From the NCBI GenBank assembly GCA_965658745.1, contig CBFHTK010000012.1, positions 1-64,000 of the forward strand: a stretch of 64,000 nucleotides of DNA. The letters are read 5' to 3'. Shown here in pieces: positions 8,625 to 18,368 of the stretch; the first letter of the stretch is position 1, and the number at the start of each line of letters is the position of its first letter. The notes beneath the pieces are model-generated. The model worked only from the letters and a program-made list of their open reading frames with translations. It was not told where the DNA came from and did not search any database. A program made the position numbers and the translations under genes. Source of the DNA: JAHDFB01 sp965658745. Its GTDB lineage: Bacteria > Bacteroidota > Bacteroidia > Chitinophagales > Saprospiraceae.

Positions 8625-10985
8625 CTATTCCGTTTTATCAGCTTTACTAGCTGCTTTCTGCATAGGATTTAGTTTATCCTTCATCTTATTGGCTTTGAAC
8701 ACTTTGAAACGATCTGGCATCTCTTGTTGAACTGGCCAATTGTTATTAGCTGTATTAATATCTGCTGTCTCTAAATAAGGATCAATAACGATACCAGTTA
8801 CTTCTTTGTCTTTAATAAAAACTTTCGTGAATTCATCTTCATTCAACCTCCATATCTCTACAGGTAACTTCTGTAGTTCTTTCGTTCCATCTTTAAAAGT
8901 CCATTCTATTATGACTGGCATAACAAGTCCACCTTTGTTAGAAAAGTAGAGTTCATAATAATTATTGTCACCAAATTTTTCTTTCTTTTCCTCTTCGGTA
9001 AATACTTCATTATAGCGAATGAACTCACTAACATTTATTGAATCTTCCGTTTCCCAAGGTCTATAATTCGTGTAGATATCTCTTAGTGCTGGGTCCTTAT
9101 CAACTGGAAATTGCATTCCTGCTTCTTTGTTTCTAATTTGAGCTATATGCGTAATTCTTGGTTTTAATTTATTACTAAATGTATCAATTTTTCTTTCGGG
9201 ATTATTTTCTAGATCTACCTTATACCATTTTATGCTATCTAAAGAAACGTCAACAGCATCAGTACTGTAGAACCATCCTCTCCAAAACCAGTCAAGGTCC
9301 ATGGCGCTAGCCTCTTCCATTGTTCTGAAAAAGTCTTCAGGTGTCGGGTGCTTAAATGCCCATCTTTCACAATACTCTTTGAACGCATAATCAAAAAGTT
9401 CCCTACCCATAATCGTTTCACGGAGTATATTCAAAGCTGTCGCTGGTTTGCTATAAGCATTATTTCCATAGTCTTTGATATTCTCACTGTTTGTCATGAT
9501 AGGCTCTAGAGATTTTTTATCTCTCGCCATATATCTGGCAATTTGGTGAGCAGGACCTCCAGATGAAGGGTAATTATTATCAAATTCTTGTTCAGTAATA
9601 AACTGCATGAAGCTATTTATTCCTTCATCAAACCAAGCCCATTGCCTTTCGTCACTATTGATGATCATGGGGAAGTAGTTGTGACCTACTTCATGAATTG
9701 TTACTAAAATACAAGCATTCTTAGCTCTTTCGGTATACGTACCATCTTCTTCAGCTCGTCCTGGATTGAAGCAGATCATCGGATATTCCATTCCATTCGC
9801 AGCTTCCACTGAGATGGCAACAGGATACGGATATGGTATAGAATACTTGGAATACGTTGTCAATGTGTGATCTACTACTTTAGTTGAGTACTTGTTGTAG
9901 ATTGGATATGCTTCTTTACCGTAGTAACTCATTGCCATAACACTTTGACCTAGTGAGTTTTTATGTTCCATGGCGTCCCAAACAAATTTCTTACTTGCTG
10001 TCCATGCAAAGTCTCTTACATTCTCTGCCTTGTATTTCCATGTCTTCATCATTGTAGAAATTGGCTTTTTTTCATTTTCCAATGCTTCAGCTTTCGTAAC
10101 GACCTCAATTGGGGTATCAGACTTTTGTGCTTTCTCCCATCTTTTATACTGGTCGCTAGTAAGCATGCTTTTGTAGTTTTGACACTCTCCCGTCGCACCA
10201 ACAATGTGATCCGCAGGGACTGTGATTTCTACATCGAAATCACCAAAAGTTAATGCAAACTCACCTCGGCCTACGAATTGCTTATTTTGCCATCCTTCAA
10301 AATCACTGTAAACACACATTCGAGGGTACCACTGAACAACAGTATAGAGATAGTTTCCATGATCTTCGAAAAATTCATACCCTCCTCTACCCCAGCTTGG
10401 ATTACTCATCCGATCAATTAGCTTGTAATTCCAATCAATATTAAAAACGAATTTCTTGCCGGACTTAAGTTCCTTGGGTAGTTCAACCCGCATCATCGTT
10501 CCGTTTATTGTGTAATCCAATTTAGCACCTGATTTATCTGTAACTTTTAGAATATTTACACCGTATGGAGCTTGGTTTCTCCATACTTCTAACCCCACCA
10601 AAGCACGTTCACTCATAGTCCCTCTTATCGACGAGGTATTCATTCTATGCTTCATGGCATCCTCTGCATGCTCATTTTCGTCAAGCTGTAACCAAAGATA
10701 TTTCAAGGCGCTTGGGCTATTGTTATGATATGTGATTGTTTCACTACCGTGCAAACGTTGTTCCTTTGTATCCATGGTACATTTGATCTTGTAGTCAGCT
10801 CTTTGCTGCCAATATTCTGGCCCAGGTGCACCGTCAGCTGTTCTATAAGTATTTGGAGATCTCCAAAATGGATCTAATTGCTCAAACTTGTTGGCATGAT
10901 TTGCATCAGGATTATTTAGCATTTGGGCCTGTAGCCCACTAGAAAAAATAAACACTACAAAAAGTAGTCTCAAAATCTTATTCAT
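8625..10985 (-). CDS. M1-family zinc metallopeptidase, exported
   Basis: The product has 787 residues from the ATG at 10985. That start gives a signal peptide (MNKILRLLFVVFIFSSGLQA-Q); an upstream in-frame ATG at 11105 would add an implausible 40-residue lead. The zinc site is the M1 pattern HEVGH (431-435) followed 18 residues later by Glu454 (WFDEG). The exopeptidase motif GxMEN appears as NGMEYP (397-402), so the usual Asn is Tyr; this is seen in other exported Bacteroidota M1 proteins. The N-terminal beta saddle domain precedes the thermolysin-like domain; the C-terminal region is about 250 residues. It probably degrades peptides in the periplasm or at the surface. It stands alone and ends in a strong terminator. 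Confidence 0.9.
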   Translation of the reverse strand: MNKILRLLFVVFIFSSGLQAQMLNNPDANHANKFEQLDPFWRSPNTYRTADGAPGPEYWQQRADYKIKCTMDTKEQRLHGSETITYHNNSPSALKYLWLQLDENEHAEDAMKHRMNTSSIRGTMSERALVGLEVWRNQAPYGVNILKVTDKSGAKLDYTINGTMMRVELPKELKSGKKFVFNIDWNYKLIDRMSNPSWGRGGYEFFEDHGNYLYTVVQWYPRMCVYSDFEGWQNKQFVGRGEFALTFGDFDVEITVPADHIVGATGECQNYKSMLTSDQYKRWEKAQKSDTPIEVVTKAEALENEKKPISTMMKTWKYKAENVRDFAWTASKKFVWDAMEHKNSLGQSVMAMSYYGKEAYPIYNKYSTKVVDHTLTTYSKYSIPYPYPVAISVEAANGMEYPMICFNPGRAEEDGTYTERAKNACILVTIHEVGHNYFPMIINSDERQWAWFDEGINSFMQFITEQEFDNNYPSSGGPAHQIARYMARDKKSLEPIMTNSENIKDYGNNAYSKPATALNILRETIMGRELFDYAFKEYCERWAFKHPTPEDFFRTMEEASAMDLDWFWRGWFYSTDAVDVSLDSIKWYKVDLENNPERKIDTFSNKLKPRITHIAQIRNKEAGMQFPVDKDPALRDIYTNYRPWETEDSINVSEFIRYNEVFTEEEKKEKFGDNNYYELYFSNKGGLVMPVIIEWTFKDGTKELQKLPVEIWRLNEDEFTKVFIKDKEVTGIVIDPYLETADINTANNNWPVQQEMPDRFKVFKANKMKDKLNPMQKAASKADKTE

Positions 10986-11373
10986 GTATATTGTTATTGG
11001 TGTTATATTAAAAAATATTACTATAAGTTCCACGAAGATAATACTTGCTGTCAAATACCACATATTCTTTCGACAAAAAGCTGTTTTTATGACAATTAGA
11101 TGCATAGAACAAGAAATTTAGAGCTGTCTTCAAGACAATTTTGCTTTGAATTGATGCATATTTCTGATTAGTAATAGAATCTCTTTTTGTAATTGACTAA
11201 GTCATAGGTGATTTTAGCATAGAATCTTACTTTTGTATTCAATTCAAGATATAAGTTCTAGAGCTGCTCGTAAGTATATAAGGATCTTTTTCTTTCCCTA
11301 ATTCTTATCCACTCATCAATATTGTTTCTACTCTTTCTGATTAAGCTTTATCTTTGGAACCAAACGGACCTCT
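10986..11373. other. Divergent intergenic region, no gene seen
   Basis: 388 bases between two divergent genes. I see no open frame with coding character and no RNA fold. It holds the promoter regions of the M1 peptidase (left) and the IgGFc-domain protein (right), including the -7 element listed separately. Confidence 0.6.
11349..11356 (+). promoter_or_regulatory. Bacteroidota-type -7 element (TATCTTTG)
   Basis: An exact match to the TAnnTTTG element lies 17 bases before the ATG of the IgGFc-domain protein. A TTG lies about 27 bases upstream, which is slightly too far for an ideal -33 box. Confidence 0.5.
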
Positions 11374-12933
11374 ATGAATAATCGAATAACCGCTATATTG
11401 CTATCGATCCTACTAGTTTCTTTTTCTACAGTTAAAGCTCAAGATCAAAACACGGAATCAACAGAATTTTGGTTGACTTATCTTGAAAATCTGGATTTAC
11501 TATTCAATGGAGATCCTCAATTCTCGTTGTATATCGATGCAGAAGCATCAGGTGAGTTGTTAGTTGAATTTCCTGCAACTGGTCTTAGCTATGAGTACGA
11601 GTACGATGCTGGAACTATAACAGAAGTTATTCTGCCTGCAGGTTTATATTATTCAGAAAGTAGTGAAGTCGCCACTAATAAAGGATTAAGAATAACTACT
11701 TCAACACCAATTGAACTTACAGCTTTTCATTATCGAATTTATTTCTCTGAAGCAACAAAGGTCTTGCCGATTGAAAGTTTAGGAAGTGAGTATTATGTTA
11801 TTAGTTTTCTGGATTTTGACCAGAATGTTGATTCGCCATCATCATTTGTGGTTTTAGCTACAGAAGATGATACTGAAATCGAAATTACTCCCACTGCAAA
11901 CACCACAGAATTTCGACCCAAAGATGTTCCTTTTATAGTCGATCTAAATGCAGGGCAAACATTCGAAGTGCAATCTCAGGGTGAACTTACGGGATCAAGT
12001 ATTATTGCATTGAACGGTGAAAAAATCGCAGTTTTTAATGGGGCACTTAAAGGGAATGTTGCTTGTGGCCCAGCAGATAGTCATATGTATGATCAACAAT
12101 TACCAAGAGAGCTACATGGAAATGACTATGCAGCAATTCCTTTTGGAAATCAATCAAAAGGATATTTTCGTATCCTTTCGCTGGAAGATAATAATCAAAT
12201 ATCGATATCAGGTAGTAATGTTGAAACTCTTGAAAAGGGTGAACATCTAGACATTGAATTGAATGAGCCTTCCATTATCAGTTCATCGGAAGACTGTTCT
12301 GTTGCACAATTTTCTTATTCGTTTGAATGTAGTAATCCGAAAAATGGGGACCCGAATATGCTACAGCTTTATCCGCTTGAATTTAGCAATAAGCGCTGTA
12401 GAGCGATCAACTCTATAGGTTTTGGAGGTAACTCTGCAGGTTTTACTAGCAGGTATATAACACTAATAACTGAGGCAGCTTCTGAATCCTCCGTAGAGGT
12501 AGATGAACTTCCTATCCAATGGAACTCAATCAACTCGACAGACTATAAGTATTCAATCGTTGAAGTTCAAGAAGAATCAAGCAGTATTACTGCTCCTTTA
12601 GGTGTTCAAGCCTATGCTTACGGTTTTGGAGAATATGATGCTTACACTTATGGATTAGGCTATGATCGCAATATTACTTCAGAGACTTCTGAGATTGTTG
12701 ATGAGTCTTTCGAACTATTCCCCAATCCTACTTCGAACTTTGTAAGGCTTAACTCTGAAACATTAATCGTTAAACTAAGTATCTATAATCAAATTGGTCA
12801 GGAACTCGACTGCATTTCGGATTTACCTTCTAAATCACTAAAGATAGACTTAAGTCAATTTCCGTCAGGAATGCTTTATTTCCAAATTCAGACTAACAAT
12901 GGAATAACTAGAAAATCTGTGCATAAAATTTAG
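11374..12933 (+). CDS. Secreted protein with IgGFc-binding domain and C-terminal T9SS sorting domain
   Basis: A 519-residue protein with a signal peptide (about 1-22, ending VKA-Q). The central part, about residues 30-420, follows the IgGFc-binding protein N-terminal domain (STEFWLTYLEN, YYVISF, SSFVVLATEDDTEIEITPT, GSSIIALN). In animals this domain occurs in mucin-like proteins; in Bacteroidota it is common in secreted, sorted proteins of unknown ligand. The last about 80 residues (FELFPNPTSNFVRL, LSIYNQIGQEL, FPSGMLYFQI) are a type A T9SS sorting domain, so the protein is exported by Sec and then the type IX system and probably attached to the surface. Its stop codon directly abuts that of the convergent phosphatase gene. 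Confidence 0.88.
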   Translation: MNNRITAILLSILLVSFSTVKAQDQNTESTEFWLTYLENLDLLFNGDPQFSLYIDAEASGELLVEFPATGLSYEYEYDAGTITEVILPAGLYYSESSEVATNKGLRITTSTPIELTAFHYRIYFSEATKVLPIESLGSEYYVISFLDFDQNVDSPSSFVVLATEDDTEIEITPTANTTEFRPKDVPFIVDLNAGQTFEVQSQGELTGSSIIALNGEKIAVFNGALKGNVACGPADSHMYDQQLPRELHGNDYAAIPFGNQSKGYFRILSLEDNNQISISGSNVETLEKGEHLDIELNEPSIISSSEDCSVAQFSYSFECSNPKNGDPNMLQLYPLEFSNKRCRAINSIGFGGNSAGFTSRYITLITEAASESSVEVDELPIQWNSINSTDYKYSIVEVQEESSSITAPLGVQAYAYGFGEYDAYTYGLGYDRNITSETSEIVDESFELFPNPTSNFVRLNSETLIVKLSIYNQIGQELDCISDLPSKSLKIDLSQFPSGMLYFQIQTNNGITRKSVHKI

Positions 12934-14259
12934 TTAATCAGGGTAGCGTAAATCAGCTGCTTTCAGATTATATTGATAAATCTGATTCCCCAAATTATCG
13001 TACAAGGTGTAGACTAATTTGCGTTTTTTTCTAGGTCCTACTACTTCAATAAAGCCAAAGTTCTTTTCATTGTAAGTGAAACCTTCTATAGCATACTTAT
13101 TTCCTTCATCTCTATATTTATGTGTGCCGGAAGTTAATGGCGAGCAAGTAAAGTCGTGAAGTGGATACGCATCCTGACGATCCATCTTTGAAATTTCACT
13201 GTGATGTCGATCACCAGAAAGAAAGATCACCCCTTCAATTTTCTCTTCTTCTAGACGTTGGAGCAGATAGTCTCGCTCTTTAGTGTAATTAGCATAATTT
13301 TCATACACTGCTGCTGAACTAACTGTCTGTCCTCCGATACAAACAAACTTGAATGGAGCCCTACTTGAAACCATTGAATTTATTAACCAATCGATTTGAG
13401 CTCTACCTAATAATTCCTTATCGTCCGATTTCATTCTATTGGCATCTCGATGATATCTATTGTCTAAAAGAAAGAAATCGAGATCTCCCCAGTGAAATTT
13501 TCCCGTAATTCCACCTGTACCAATTTGATTGGTATTTGGGTTACCCCAAAAGAGATTAAAAATTTCTTCGGTCTGGTTCTTTAGTTCATAGGTTCGATCT
13601 GAGTCATTTGGCCCATAGTCATGATCATCCCAAATTGCATAATTGTGAACACTTCCTAAAAGCGCTTGTAGCTGAGCATTTGATCTATCTCGCGTGTATC
13701 GATGTAAAATCCCGTCTCTGCTGTAAAGGTCTGGCGTCCGTAGGTATGTATTATCGCCTAGCCACATCATAAAATCAGGTTGCTTTGCAAGAATGTTATC
13801 AAAAATTCCAAATTCAGCACCAAATGGTCTGCCAGGACGGTCTTCCTTGGGTTCATTGTTGTAGTAGCAAGAACCAAGTGCAAATTGAATTTCCGGAGGA
13901 TCGGACCTATATTGCCAATACTCCAATGCTTGAAAGGACAATTCATACGGTCTAATTACTACTTTTCCATTAATCAACAGCTCATACTTATATTCCTTTC
14001 CATAGGTAAGCTTGCTAGGAATTAGTTTTGCAACAAAAGCATCTTCCTCTTCTGTAATTACAGATTCGGTGATTCTACGCTCTTCTTCATCATTCCAGAA
14101 AGCTATCTGTACTTTCGCGGATTCAGTCGTCTGAACCCAAATCAGTGCCTCTCTATAATCGGCATAGCCAACCATAGGTCCCGCTTGCAATAAATCACTG
14201 ACTTGCCCATTCATTCCTAAGGAATATAGAGCACAACAAATAAATACTATTAATCTCAT
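12934..14259 (-). CDS. PhoD-like alkaline phosphatase/phosphodiesterase, exported
   Basis: A 441-residue protein with an N-terminal signal peptide (about 1-18). A fibronectin-like N-terminal domain (about 20-115) precedes a calcineurin-type metallophosphatase of the PhoD family. Metal-ligand motifs are visible: FALGSC, LGDNTY (Asp169), WDDHDYGPND and SGDRHHSE. PhoD enzymes release phosphate from phosphodiesters such as teichoic acid or phospholipid debris; the actual substrate here cannot be read. The gene starts one base past the stop of the HerA-like ATPase gene, so they are co-transcribed, probably by chance of compact packing. Confidence 0.88.
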   Translation of the reverse strand: MRLIVFICCALYSLGMNGQVSDLLQAGPMVGYADYREALIWVQTTESAKVQIAFWNDEEERRITESVITEEEDAFVAKLIPSKLTYGKEYKYELLINGKVVIRPYELSFQALEYWQYRSDPPEIQFALGSCYYNNEPKEDRPGRPFGAEFGIFDNILAKQPDFMMWLGDNTYLRTPDLYSRDGILHRYTRDRSNAQLQALLGSVHNYAIWDDHDYGPNDSDRTYELKNQTEEIFNLFWGNPNTNQIGTGGITGKFHWGDLDFFLLDNRYHRDANRMKSDDKELLGRAQIDWLINSMVSSRAPFKFVCIGGQTVSSAAVYENYANYTKERDYLLQRLEEEKIEGVIFLSGDRHHSEISKMDRQDAYPLHDFTCSPLTSGTHKYRDEGNKYAIEGFTYNEKNFGFIEVVGPRKKRKLVYTLYDNLGNQIYQYNLKAADLRYPD

Positions 14260-14260
14260 G

Positions 14261-15799
14261 TTATCTTCTTCTTCTACTTCTTGTTCCTACACCTAGAACT
14301 CCTAAAAGTCCTCTTGTTAATTCCCTTGCTACAGTTCGTCCTATTTGACGCGTCGTTGTAGAGGAAAGCACCTTTTCCAAAGTTGATTTCTCTCTCCTCG
14401 CCCTTCTGCGTTGATTATTGATCACCTCTCGATGATCTTCCTGGTGAGCTCGTTCTATTTTGCTATTTAATATTTCGTAGGCCGAATCTCGATCTATAAC
14501 CTGATTGTAAACAGGAATTAGATCTGACTGTCGTATGATTGAACTGATCTCACCATTCGTTAAGATATCCATTCGGGATTGCGGTGCCCGAAGATAAGTG
14601 TGCACCAATGGTGTTGGTATCCCCTTTTCATTCAGTCCTGTAACAAATGCTTCACCAATTCCTAGTTCCGTTAAGGTCTGGTCTACGTCGTAGAACTCAG
14701 TTAGTGGATAATTCTCAGCAACAAGCTTGATTGCTTTTCTATCCTTAGCGGTAAAAGCTCTTAATGCGTGCTGAATCTTTAGACCCAATTGAGATAGAAC
14801 ATCATCTGGAATATCTGTAGGATTTTGCGTGACGAAGATTATTCCTACACCTTTTGATCTAATCAATTTCACAATTGCTTCAATTTGATCTTGCAGGGCG
14901 CTAGATGCCTCATCAAAAATCAAGTGAGCTTCATCAATGAAAATAACGAGCTTTGGTTTATCTGCATCTCCTTGTTCTGGCAGTGTAGCATATATCTCAG
15001 CTAACATCTGCAGCATAAAAGTTGAAAAGAGTTTTGGTCTATCCTGTATGTCGGTAACTCGTAGAATTGAAACAATACCATCTCCATATTCATCCTTTCG
15101 GATTAAGTCATATACATCAAAGGACTTCTCCCCAAAGAATACTTCCGCTCCCTGAGTATCTAATTCGATAAGACGTCTCAAAATAGCTCCCGTAGAAGCA
15201 GTGCTGATACGACCATACTCAGCTTCAATCTCTGCTTTCCCGTCTGTAGTTACATATTGTATTACTTTCTTTACGTCTTTAAGATCGAGAAGCGGAAGAT
15301 CATTGTCATCGCAGTATTTGAAAATAATTGCAATAATTCCTGATTGAGTTTCATTCAGATCTAACATTTTTGAGAACAATACAGGGCCAAATTCAGATAC
15401 AGTAGCTCTTAATCTTACTCCAGGTTCATCGCTCAAAGTAAGGAATTCAATAGATGATTTGCCAGGTATGAAAGGAAAACCAATTTTTTCATGTCTTTCA
15501 TCTATCTTCGGATGTCCGTCAGATGGAACTGCAATACCTGAAAGATCACCTTTGATATCCATCAACAAGGAAGGAACTCCTTTACTTGATAATTGCTCGG
15601 CGATAATTTGTAGCGTTTTAGTTTTTCCTGTCCCAGTAGCACCTGCTATTAAGCCGTGTCGGTTAAATGTTTTTAGGGGTAACCTGACAAAAGTTTCATG
15701 AAGGCATTCTTTATCAATCATTGCTCCACCTAAGATAATCGAGTCACCTTTGAATCGGTACGCTTCGTCAACGATCTTTTTAAATTTTTCTTTACTCAT
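14261..15799 (-). CDS. HerA/YjgR-type ATPase (DUF853 family)
   Basis: The product has 512 residues from the ATG at 15799 (MSKEKFKKIVDEAYRF). An in-frame ATG 14 codons upstream is possible, but the conserved start of the family fits the downstream one. Walker A is AGATGTGKT (52-60), followed by the typical SLLMDIKGDLSG stretch, and Walker B is LVIFIDEAHLIF. The motif IIFVTQNPTDIPDDVLSQLG is diagnostic of the DUF853/YjgR branch of HerA-like FtsK-superfamily ATPases. The family forms hexameric motors; the cellular role of this branch is not established. The basic C-terminal tail (RRRARREK, RSRRRR) may bind nucleic acid. Confidence 0.9.
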   Translation of the reverse strand: MSKEKFKKIVDEAYRFKGDSIILGGAMIDKECLHETFVRLPLKTFNRHGLIAGATGTGKTKTLQIIAEQLSSKGVPSLLMDIKGDLSGIAVPSDGHPKIDERHEKIGFPFIPGKSSIEFLTLSDEPGVRLRATVSEFGPVLFSKMLDLNETQSGIIAIIFKYCDDNDLPLLDLKDVKKVIQYVTTDGKAEIEAEYGRISTASTGAILRRLIELDTQGAEVFFGEKSFDVYDLIRKDEYGDGIVSILRVTDIQDRPKLFSTFMLQMLAEIYATLPEQGDADKPKLVIFIDEAHLIFDEASSALQDQIEAIVKLIRSKGVGIIFVTQNPTDIPDDVLSQLGLKIQHALRAFTAKDRKAIKLVAENYPLTEFYDVDQTLTELGIGEAFVTGLNEKGIPTPLVHTYLRAPQSRMDILTNGEISSIIRQSDLIPVYNQVIDRDSAYEILNSKIERAHQEDHREVINNQRRRARREKSTLEKVLSSTTTRQIGRTVARELTRGLLGVLGVGTRSRRRR

Positions 15800-15949
15800 C
15801 TTGAATCTAATATGATTATATTTTCTCGGATCTCTACGCATGGTAAAACTTGTATTGTCATAGAGATTATCGTATTCAACCTATAAATGCGAAGATATTA
15901 TAATATGTATGAAATATTTCATTCTAAACAATATTAAAACATAGAGCAT

Positions 15950-16888
15950 CTAACGATTATTCCAAACATTGATACGTTTCCTGTAAAGATTCTCATCAAA
16001 TTTCCACTTACCGACATTCACCTTAGATTCAAGTATTTCCTGGTCTTCACTCGGTAATAGGTAAGTATAGAAGTCAAGTCCTGTGGCTTTTTCTACCTCA
16101 TCGACCGTAACAGCGAGACTTTGTAGTCTTTCTACGCTCTTTTGATTATCTAAAATAAACCCAATTGCTTTAGTTTCAGGTCCTTTCATATCGAGAATGA
16201 CCTTGTAAAATTTGTCTGGAACAGCAACTTTATTTTTTCCAATGAATTCTTTCAAATTGGCATCCAAAATTGGCCCAGTGACGACAAAAACCTCTTCGTA
16301 CTTATATGCCCAATCACGGACAAGGTTCTCCAATTCATTCCAGATTCCACCATTAAAACTGCTAATTTGAGGAGACATATTACTCATTAGAAATGATGCT
16401 TCCATTGCCTCTCTGTTGTGTGCCATATCTGCGGCTGGAGCGAGATGTCCGCGACTATAACCACTTCCTCTGTAGTCATAATATGTTGCCGAGCCAGTAG
16501 ATACTGATAAATCGTCTTCAAATCGCTTTGCTCGAGGTACGTTTGGCATTCTAATCAACTCTTTCGTTAGAGGGTATGCAACCCATTCCGATTGCTCATA
16601 CTCTTCAACATATGAAAGTGAATAATATTTATGATGGATTATTTCTCCATTTGAACCAGCAGGAATATATATCTGATCAGGTAACGATTCCACAGAGTCT
16701 TTACTAAAATCAAAGACTGCAACCTTATCCATTTCAGAATCTACCTCAGAAACAATAGGAATCGAATTGATGGTACGCCCAAGAAACCATAGTATAACCA
16801 CAAAAACTGCTATAACTAAAATTATTTTGACGATCGATGCTCCTTTTAATCCACCATTTCTAGTATGGTTCTGCCTAAATTTTGCCAT
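15950..16888 (-). CDS. Membrane-anchored DNA/RNA non-specific endonuclease (NucA family)
   Basis: A 312-residue protein with a basic N-terminus and a single membrane anchor (about 20-37) that places the rest outside the cytoplasm. The beta-beta-alpha metal nuclease core is visible: YSRGHLAPAADM with the general-base His148, then MSNMSPQ and FNGGIWNELE, whose Asn is the metal ligand. The usual (D/E)RGH motif here reads SRGH, losing the acidic residue before Arg, while the catalytic His and Asn remain. The enzyme should cleave DNA or RNA for nutrient recovery or defence against extracellular DNA. The gene follows the GNAT gene by 6 bases on the minus strand. Confidence 0.9.
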   Translation of the reverse strand: MAKFRQNHTRNGGLKGASIVKIILVIAVFVVILWFLGRTINSIPIVSEVDSEMDKVAVFDFSKDSVESLPDQIYIPAGSNGEIIHHKYYSLSYVEEYEQSEWVAYPLTKELIRMPNVPRAKRFEDDLSVSTGSATYYDYRGSGYSRGHLAPAADMAHNREAMEASFLMSNMSPQISSFNGGIWNELENLVRDWAYKYEEVFVVTGPILDANLKEFIGKNKVAVPDKFYKVILDMKGPETKAIGFILDNQKSVERLQSLAVTVDEVEKATGLDFYTYLLPSEDQEILESKVNVGKWKFDENLYRKRINVWNNR

Positions 16889-16894
16889 AATATT

Positions 16895-17386
16895 CTATCC
16901 GTTTAAATCATATTCCATTACAACGTCGCATCTTTCAGTATGATTGGGAATTGTTACCCTAGTGAACCCTTTCGATAAGTAAAGTTGTAATGCTTCTTTA
17001 AGAACGGAAGCAGATTCTAGGGTTATAGTGCTATAGCCAAGATCCTTTGCTTTCTGTATGCAAAATTCAATAATCCACTTCCCCACTCCTTTACCACGAC
17101 ATTCCTTCAAAAGGTACATTTTTCTAAGTTCGATCTGTTCGCTATTAAGCGGAAAAAGTGCAAAACTTCCGACAATTTTCTCTGTTTCTGAATCCTCTAC
17201 TACTGCAAATAAACCTGACTTGTAGTGTTCAACAATATTGAATAGATCATGATCTACTCCCTCAATATCCAATATAAGTTCATAGTCCTGCAAAATATCA
17301 AAAATAATACTGCGTACAGTTTGTTCGTCACCTTTTTGGATAGTCCTAAAATTGAAATTCTTGTATTTCCCAATATCCATAGTCAT
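16895..17386 (-). CDS. GNAT-family N-acetyltransferase
   Basis: A 163-residue protein starting at the ATG at 17386 (a TTG one codon earlier and an ATG three codons later are alternatives). The GNAT fold is recognisable: beta strand KIVGSFALFPL, then the acetyl-CoA loop ELRKMYLLKECRGKGVGKW with the (Q/R)GxGxG/A-type signature RGKGVG, and the end LYLSKGFTRV. The substrate is not predictable. It is followed by the nuclease gene 6 bases downstream, in one short operon. Confidence 0.85.
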   Translation of the reverse strand: MTMDIGKYKNFNFRTIQKGDEQTVRSIIFDILQDYELILDIEGVDHDLFNIVEHYKSGLFAVVEDSETEKIVGSFALFPLNSEQIELRKMYLLKECRGKGVGKWIIEFCIQKAKDLGYSTITLESASVLKEALQLYLSKGFTRVTIPNHTERCDVVMEYDLNG

Positions 17387-17516
17387 CAATCTTAAGCTAA
17401 GATATATTAAAACAGATTAAATGCTTTCAAATAGGCTTTTTTTATACTTTTAACGTCTTGTTACTTTAGAGATACTTAACTAAAGCTATATTTAAGTTCT
17501 TAAATTATCCTCTGAG

Positions 17517-18326
17517 ATGAAAATGCTGTTAGTTTGTTTGTTCCTGTTGTTAAGTCCCCTTTTTCTAGGCGCTCAAGTCGTCTCTTCGATCGGTAGTGGC
17601 ATCGTAAATTTCGGTTCTGGAAACAATTCAATTGCAGTAATGGACGAGCATGCAATTTTAAATAATCAAGCAGCAGTTTCTACTGATGACGAGTGGACTT
17701 TTGTCGCGGGAATAATAAATCTATACGGATTCTCTTCACTTAATTCACTTTATGCTGCAAGTACAAAGAAGTTGGGTAATTATGGGGTCATAGGCCTAAG
17801 CCTAAAGTACTTGGGAGATTCTGAATTAAATGAACAACTACTTGGACTTTCATATAGTAGAAAACTGACAGATAGGTGGCATCTAGGTATCCAGTTTGAT
17901 TTACTTTCTTACAGATCGAAAATCAGCGGAAATATCTATAGTCCCTCAGTTGAATTAGGTACGATTATCAAGCCGACAAATGACTTGACGGTCGGTTTTC
18001 ACGTCTTTAATCCTTTTGGAAAGGCCCTTATAGGTAATCCATATAGTGAAACCTTGGTACGTTTGGGAGCTTCCTACCGTGTGTCGGAGAAAGTATCGAT
18101 TCTCGCTGAAGTTCAGAAATTTCAATTGTTGCCAGTAACACTAAACGTTGGCATTTCATACCAAGTGATCGATCAGTTAGCAATCCGAACGGGTTATCAG
18201 TTGCAAGGGAATCAATTTCACGTTGGAATCAGTTACACTGGTGAAAATGTAGGAATTCATGGCGCTACAGCTGTGCATAACTCTCTGGGTCTTAGTTCTG
18301 GTGCTGGAATTAGTTTTGCAAAATAG
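17517..18326 (+). CDS. Outer membrane beta-barrel protein
   Basis: A 269-residue protein with a signal peptide ending LGA-Q. The mature part consists of alternating amphipathic strands with aromatic girdles (YGVIGLSLKYLG, LLGLSYSRKL, HLGIQFDLLSY, LRLGASYRV, LNVGISYQV, FHVGISYTG), enough for about a 12-strand barrel. The N-terminal NNQAAVSTDDEW resembles the PorV/PorQ-like and FadL-like barrels that are abundant in Bacteroidota. It may be a T9SS-associated or small-molecule channel, but the subfamily is not clear. The futalosine-hydrolase-like gene follows 42 bases downstream. Confidence 0.75.
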   Translation: MKMLLVCLFLLLSPLFLGAQVVSSIGSGIVNFGSGNNSIAVMDEHAILNNQAAVSTDDEWTFVAGIINLYGFSSLNSLYAASTKKLGNYGVIGLSLKYLGDSELNEQLLGLSYSRKLTDRWHLGIQFDLLSYRSKISGNIYSPSVELGTIIKPTNDLTVGFHVFNPFGKALIGNPYSETLVRLGASYRVSEKVSILAEVQKFQLLPVTLNVGISYQVIDQLAIRTGYQLQGNQFHVGISYTGENVGIHGATAVHNSLGLSSGAGISFAK

Positions 18327-18368
18327 TAGCAATTATTTAAAGACGATAAAAACTCAAAATACTCATAT

